A stretch of 9,259 bases of DNA from Bacillota bacterium (GTDB lineage Bacteria; Bacillota; Clostridia; Lachnospirales; Lachnospiraceae): NCBI GenBank assembly GCA_023420085.1, contig JAEZWQ010000003.1, positions 1 to 9,259 of the forward strand, read 5' to 3'. The position numbers were made by a program, and so were the translations under genes. The notes under the pieces are model-generated. The model worked only from the letters and a program-made list of their open reading frames with translations. It was not told the origin of the DNA and did not search any database. Of the stretch, positions 5,717-9,259 are shown in pieces. Position 1 is the stretch's first letter. Each line of letters begins with the position of its first letter.

Positions 5717-7252
5717 TTATTCCTTTCTACCATATATACTTATAGACATAGGACTTATATTAATAAATTTACCATCAATAGTTGATCCATCTCCAGTATT
5801 AAAAATTAGTTCCATATCTCCTTTAGGAATAGCTATCTTTTTAACATTTCTTGACATGTTTATTGCTATAAAATATTCCTTTTCATAATCAAAGTATATA
5901 CCCATGCTTTCATCGTAACAATCGACAGGATCTATCCATGCTTGATTAGAATGAAATGATATTCCTGTTTTATTTTTTTCTTTAGAACTATTATTTATAA
6001 TAATATCTTTTCGTATATATATCAATTCTTTAATTGTATTTAATATATCGATAGCATCCCCTTTGGGGTTAAAGTTTAGATATACTCTTTCATCATCTAA
6101 AAGATAGCTATTATTATTTCCATTTTTAGTTGTATATACCTCATCGCCCATTCTCAATGCCGGTAATCCTTTTGATAAAAATAATATTGCCAATGCAATC
6201 TTAGTCATTTTAATTCTACAATCATTTATATAACTATCTTTTGTGATTCCCTCAATACCAAAATTTTGGCTAATATTATATTTAGGTCCATCGCAATTCT
6301 TTTCATTATTCTCTTCATTATGTTTATCTACAAAGCTAAACACATCTCTCAAAGAAAATCCATCTACATTGGCAATATAATTAACCCTTTTTTGATAATC
6401 AGTTATATGTTTAAAAATATGATATGTAACTTCTTTATTTCCAAGTAAAAAATTTCTAATATTGTACAAGAACTCATCGTTATAAGATATGGCATTAGTA
6501 TTATTAGATTGATTTATAAATAATAATGAATTTGTTAAATATGGCGAGTATTGTATTTCATCATTAAATGTCCCAATAATTCTAAATCCATCTATGCCAA
6601 AGTTATATATCCAATAAGACAATATATCTTCAATAGCTTCCTTAGATTTATTCTCAAAAAACATCTGCATAATAACTGCAATATTTCTTTTATGGCATTC
6701 TGATACGAATTTTCTAAATTCATAGATTTCGTCTTTGATACCATATGCAGGATTAACTGCATAATAATGTGCCTTTGGTGTATATCCCCAATAATTAATC
6801 CTATCCTTATCTATTTTTGATGAAAACTCATATATAGGCATTAATTCAACCGTATTAAACCCTAAGCTTTCGATATAATCAAGCTTATCTACAGCTGAAA
6901 TAAACGTTGATTTATTCTTTACTTTACTTGTTTTAGAAGCAGTAAATCCCCTTATATCCATTATATATATTATTCTATCTTCAATGGATATATTATTTAA
7001 TCTGACTAATTCAGGCAGTTTTTTGATTCTTATGTAGCCATCAATTCTATCTTGCCCAAATTTTCTACTTTTTAAAACTTTTTTTATATCGGGGATATCA
7101 ACCTTATTGCCATCAGCTTCTATATTGAATGGCTCATCTATAGGAATAGATGTTTCATCTATAATATTTACACTTCCAATTTTTTTATTTTTAAATTTTA
7201 TATCTTTTTTCTTAGTAGAATTAATACTAATATTTTTTCCAATAATTTTCAT
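5717..7252 (-). CDS. GlgX/isoamylase-like GH13 protein with degenerate active site
   Basis: A 511-residue protein whose fold clearly derives from glycosidase family 13, nearest to GlgX/isoamylase/pullulanase debranching enzymes. Scaffold matches are IMDIRGFTA (98-105), LGFNTVELMPIYEF (130-143), NYWGYTP (153-159), VDGFSLRD..KHNEEN..NCDG (296-322) and MGDEV..NGNNNSYLLDDE (368-388). Catalytic positions differ. Region I VilDvvyNH reads VIMQMFFEN (193-201). The nucleophile Asp in GFRFD is Ile226. The general acid Glu aligns with about Asn247. In the region IV HD pair the His is Val296; only D297 remains. The N-terminal CBM48-like part is short, and a beta-rich C-terminal domain is present (about 455-510). 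A normal amylase activity is therefore unlikely; glycan binding or regulation is possible. It is unusually I/N/K-rich, suggesting fast evolution. The ATG at 7252 lies 2 nt after the exoA stop with no Shine-Dalgarno match, implying coupled translation. Confidence 0.8.
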   Translation of the reverse strand: MKIIGKNISINSTKKKDIKFKNKKIGSVNIIDETSIPIDEPFNIEADGNKVDIPDIKKVLKSRKFGQDRIDGYIRIKKLPELVRLNNISIEDRIIYIMDIRGFTASKTSKVKNKSTFISAVDKLDYIESLGFNTVELMPIYEFSSKIDKDRINYWGYTPKAHYYAVNPAYGIKDEIYEFRKFVSECHKRNIAVIMQMFFENKSKEAIEDILSYWIYNFGIDGFRIIGTFNDEIQYSPYLTNSLLFINQSNNTNAISYNDEFLYNIRNFLLGNKEVTYHIFKHITDYQKRVNYIANVDGFSLRDVFSFVDKHNEENNEKNCDGPKYNISQNFGIEGITKDSYINDCRIKMTKIALAILFLSKGLPALRMGDEVYTTKNGNNNSYLLDDERVYLNFNPKGDAIDILNTIKELIYIRKDIIINNSSKEKNKTGISFHSNQAWIDPVDCYDESMGIYFDYEKEYFIAINMSRNVKKIAIPKGDMELIFNTGDGSTIDGKFINISPMSISIYGRKE

Positions 7253-7254
7253 AA

Positions 7255-8013
7255 CTATATATTTATTGTAAGTTCAACTGGACAATGATCTGAACCTAAT
7301 ATATCACTATGTATAGCTGCATCAATTATATTATCATTTAGTGAGCTAGATGTTATAAAATAATCAATTCTCCATCCTGCATTCCTACTTCTTGCATTAA
7401 ATCTATAAGACCACCAAGAATAGGCATCTTCTAAATCCGGATATTTATATCTAAAAGTGTCTGTAAAATCAGCTTCTAATAAGGCTGACATCTTACTTCT
7501 CTCCTCATCAGTAAATCCTGCATTTCTCCTATTACTCTTAGGATTTTTAAGATCTATCTCTTTATGGGCAACATTTAAATCTCCACATAATATAACTGGT
7601 TTGCTAGCTTCTAATGATTTTAAATAATCCTTAAATGCATCTTCCCAAACCATTCTATAATCTAATCTTTCTAATTCCGATTTAGAATTAGGTGTATAAC
7701 AGCATACGAAAAAGAATTTTTCAAATTCGCAAGTTATCACCCTTCCTTCTTGATCATGTTCCTCAATTCCTATTCCATATGTAACATTAAGAGGCTCTTC
7801 TTTTGTAAATACAGCTGTTCCAGAATATCCTTTCTTCTTAGCATAATTCCAGTATTGATGATATCCATCCAGCTCTAACTCTACTTGCCCCTCTTGACAC
7901 TTGCTTTCTTGAATTGCAAAAATATCAGCATCTATATTATTAAAAAAATCCATAAAGCCCTTGCCTACACAGGCTCTTATTCCATTAACATTCCATGATA
8001 TAAATTTTTTCAT
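7255..8013 (-). CDS. exoA: exodeoxyribonuclease III / AP endonuclease
   Basis: A 252-residue Mg-dependent endonuclease/exonuclease/phosphatase-fold enzyme that incises DNA at abasic sites in base excision repair and has 3'-5' exonuclease and 3'-repair activity. The active-site set is complete: N8 in SWNVNGIRA, E36 in QESKC, Y106 in CCYTPNS, D145 and N147 in CGDLNVAH, D217 in GWRIDYF, and D242/H243 in GSDHCPV. Its length matches Bacillus ExoA and E. coli Xth. The ATG at 8013 overlaps the ABC-F stop by one base (TAATG). An AAGGA site about 7 nt upstream lies in the end of that gene, so the two are translationally coupled. The assignment is firm; only the choice of symbol (exoA versus xth) is conventional. 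Confidence 0.96.
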   Translation of the reverse strand: MKKFISWNVNGIRACVGKGFMDFFNNIDADIFAIQESKCQEGQVELELDGYHQYWNYAKKKGYSGTAVFTKEEPLNVTYGIGIEEHDQEGRVITCEFEKFFFVCCYTPNSKSELERLDYRMVWEDAFKDYLKSLEASKPVILCGDLNVAHKEIDLKNPKSNRRNAGFTDEERSKMSALLEADFTDTFRYKYPDLEDAYSWWSYRFNARSRNAGWRIDYFITSSSLNDNIIDAAIHSDILGSDHCPVELTINI

Positions 8014-9259
8014 TAATCTTCCTTACTAGCTGTCCAAATTACTCTTTTTCTAAACTCTTCATTATTTTCCATATATTCATCATAAGTACAAACTCTATCA
8101 ATAAGTTTTCCCTCAACAATTTCCATAATTCTGTTTGCTGTAGTTTGTACAAATTGATGGTCATGCGAAGTGAATAATATTACCCCTGGAAATTTAATAA
8201 GTGCATTATTTAGTGCTTGAATAGACTCCATATCAAGATGGTTAGTAGGTTCATCTAATATAAGTATGTTTGCTCCACTCATCATCATCTTAGACAAAAT
8301 ACATCTAACCTTTTCACCACCAGATAAAACATTTATCTTTTTCAAACTATCATCTCCACTAAAAAGCATTCTTCCTAGGAATCCTCTTACGTATGTAACA
8401 TCTTTTTGATCAGAATATTGCATTAACCAGTCAGTAATTGATTCTTTCTGTTCAAATTCCTCTCCAGGATCTTTTGGAAAATAAGAATGGGTTGTAGTTA
8501 ATCCAAATTTATAGCTACCAGAAGTTTCTCTTAACTCTCCTGCTAAAATTTTGAATAATGTCGTTATAGCAATTTCATTTGAACCAACAAATGCAACTTT
8601 ATCTTCTTTATTTAATAAAAATGATATATCATCAAGTATTCTATTTCCATCAACCTCATATACAAGATTTTTTACTTCTAGTACATCATTTCCAATATCT
8701 CTATTTGGTTTAAAATCTATATAAGGATATTTTCTGCTTGATGCTTTTATTTCATCAAGCTCTATTTTTTCAAGTGCCTTCTTTCTAGAAGTCGCCTGCT
8801 TTGATTTTGATGCATTGGCACTAAATCTTGCAATAAATTCTTTTAATTCTTTTATCTTTTCTTCTTTTTTCTTATTAGACTCTTGCATCTGTCTTCTTAT
8901 CAATTGACTAGATTCGTACCAGAAGTCATAATTTCCAGCAAAAAGTGTTATTTTACCATAGTCAATATCGGCAATATGAGTACATACCTGATTCAAGAAA
9001 TGTCTATCATGAGAAACTACAATTACAGTATTTTCAAAATTATTTAAAAAATCTTCCAACCAATTTATTGCATCTAAATCTAAATGGTTTGTAGGCTCAT
9101 CTAGTAACAAAATATCTGGATTTCCAAATAAGGCTTGAGCTAATAACACCTTTACTTTTTTACTTCCATCTAAATCTTTCAGTAAAGTATAATGCTCAGA
9201 AATACCAAGGCCATTTAACAGGGTTTCAGCATCTGCTTCAGCTTCCCAGCCATTCATAT
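8013..9259 (-). CDS. ABC-F family ATPase, YbiT/YkpA type (5' end beyond window)
   Basis: C-terminal 414 or more residues of a soluble ABC-F protein, a class of ribosome-associated translation factors without membrane domains. The visible part starts after the first Walker A. It holds a degenerate first signature (LDGSKKVKV, about 29-37), Walker B LLLDEPTNHLD (50-60) and the H-loop SHDRHFL. The inter-domain linker contains FSANASKSKQATSRKKALEKI (145-165) and KASSRKYPYIDF (171-182), which is typical of YbiT/YkpA. The second domain has LSGGEK (311-316), ILILDEPTNHLD (331-342) and SHDHQF (364-369). A non-canonical first signature is also found in E. coli YbiT. The second Walker A reads GSNEIAITTLF (225-235), with Ile where the catalytic Lys should be. 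Met at 9257 is in an internal position (MNGWEAEADAE), so the true start lies off the right edge. The stop overlaps exoA by one base. Confidence 0.92.
   Translation of the reverse strand, partial: MNGWEAEADAETLLNGLGISEHYTLLKDLDGSKKVKVLLAQALFGNPDILLLDEPTNHLDLDAINWLEDFLNNFENTVIVVSHDRHFLNQVCTHIADIDYGKITLFAGNYDFWYESSQLIRRQMQESNKKKEEKIKELKEFIARFSANASKSKQATSRKKALEKIELDEIKASSRKYPYIDFKPNRDIGNDVLEVKNLVYEVDGNRILDDISFLLNKEDKVAFVGSNEIAITTLFKILAGELRETSGSYKFGLTTTHSYFPKDPGEEFEQKESITDWLMQYSDQKDVTYVRGFLGRMLFSGDDSLKKINVLSGGEKVRCILSKMMMSGANILILDEPTNHLDMESIQALNNALIKFPGVILFTSHDHQFVQTTANRIMEIVEGKLIDRVCTYDEYMENNEEFRKRVIWTASKED

Noticed and set aside
5716..5733. Longer start for the lactonase-family gene at 5733
   Set aside because: It has no Shine-Dalgarno site and overlaps the upstream gene, while ATG 5715 has AAAGG at good spacing and follows the stop by one base.
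1..9259. CRISPR array, tRNA/rRNA genes or insertion sequence
   Set aside because: No regularly spaced repeats, no tRNA or rRNA signatures and no transposase-like frame were seen by eye on either strand.

Overview
The window is AT-rich and densely packed, and every recognisable gene lies on the minus strand. The gene families, strong AGGAGG-type ribosome binding sites and I/N/K-rich proteins fit a low-GC Firmicute of the class Clostridia. There is no rRNA or other marker gene to fix the genus.

Right part (about 2502-9259): eight genes form one co-directional run read right to left, with junctions ranging from a 29-nt overlap to a gap of about 24 nt. In transcription order they are: an ABC-F ATPase of the YbiT/YkpA type (5' end off the right edge); exodeoxyribonuclease III (ExoA/Xth); a GlgX/isoamylase-like GH13 protein that has lost most catalytic residues; a lactonase-family beta-propeller protein; tRNA-guanine transglycosylase (tgt); yajC; a short lipoprotein resembling a FecB/BtuF-type solute-binding protein; and guaA (GMP synthase). 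The spacing suggests one transcript with extensive translational coupling and a promoter beyond the right edge. The set mixes housekeeping functions (translation, DNA repair, tRNA modification, secretion, purine synthesis) with two carbohydrate-type proteins of unknown role and an orphan binding lipoprotein.

Middle part (about 721-1010): downstream of guaA is a short decayed reading frame. It is interrupted by an 11-bp tandem duplication; removing one copy restores a 60-codon frame that ends just before a terminator-like hairpin. The 3' end of guaA is a known integration hotspot for genomic islands, so this may be the scar of an old insertion. That link is inference.

Left part (1-720): a small SdpI-family membrane protein with its own strong ribosome binding site is followed by a bidirectional intrinsic terminator. 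Beyond it are a candidate sigma-A promoter, a long imperfect hairpin ending in a T-run, and the first 14 codons of another minus-strand gene that leaves the window.

The observations most worth a second look are the catalytically degenerate GH13 protein coupled to a beta-propeller protein, the duplication-broken remnant at the guaA 3' end, the structured leader at 78-140, and the missing Walker A lysine in the second nucleotide site of the ABC-F protein.
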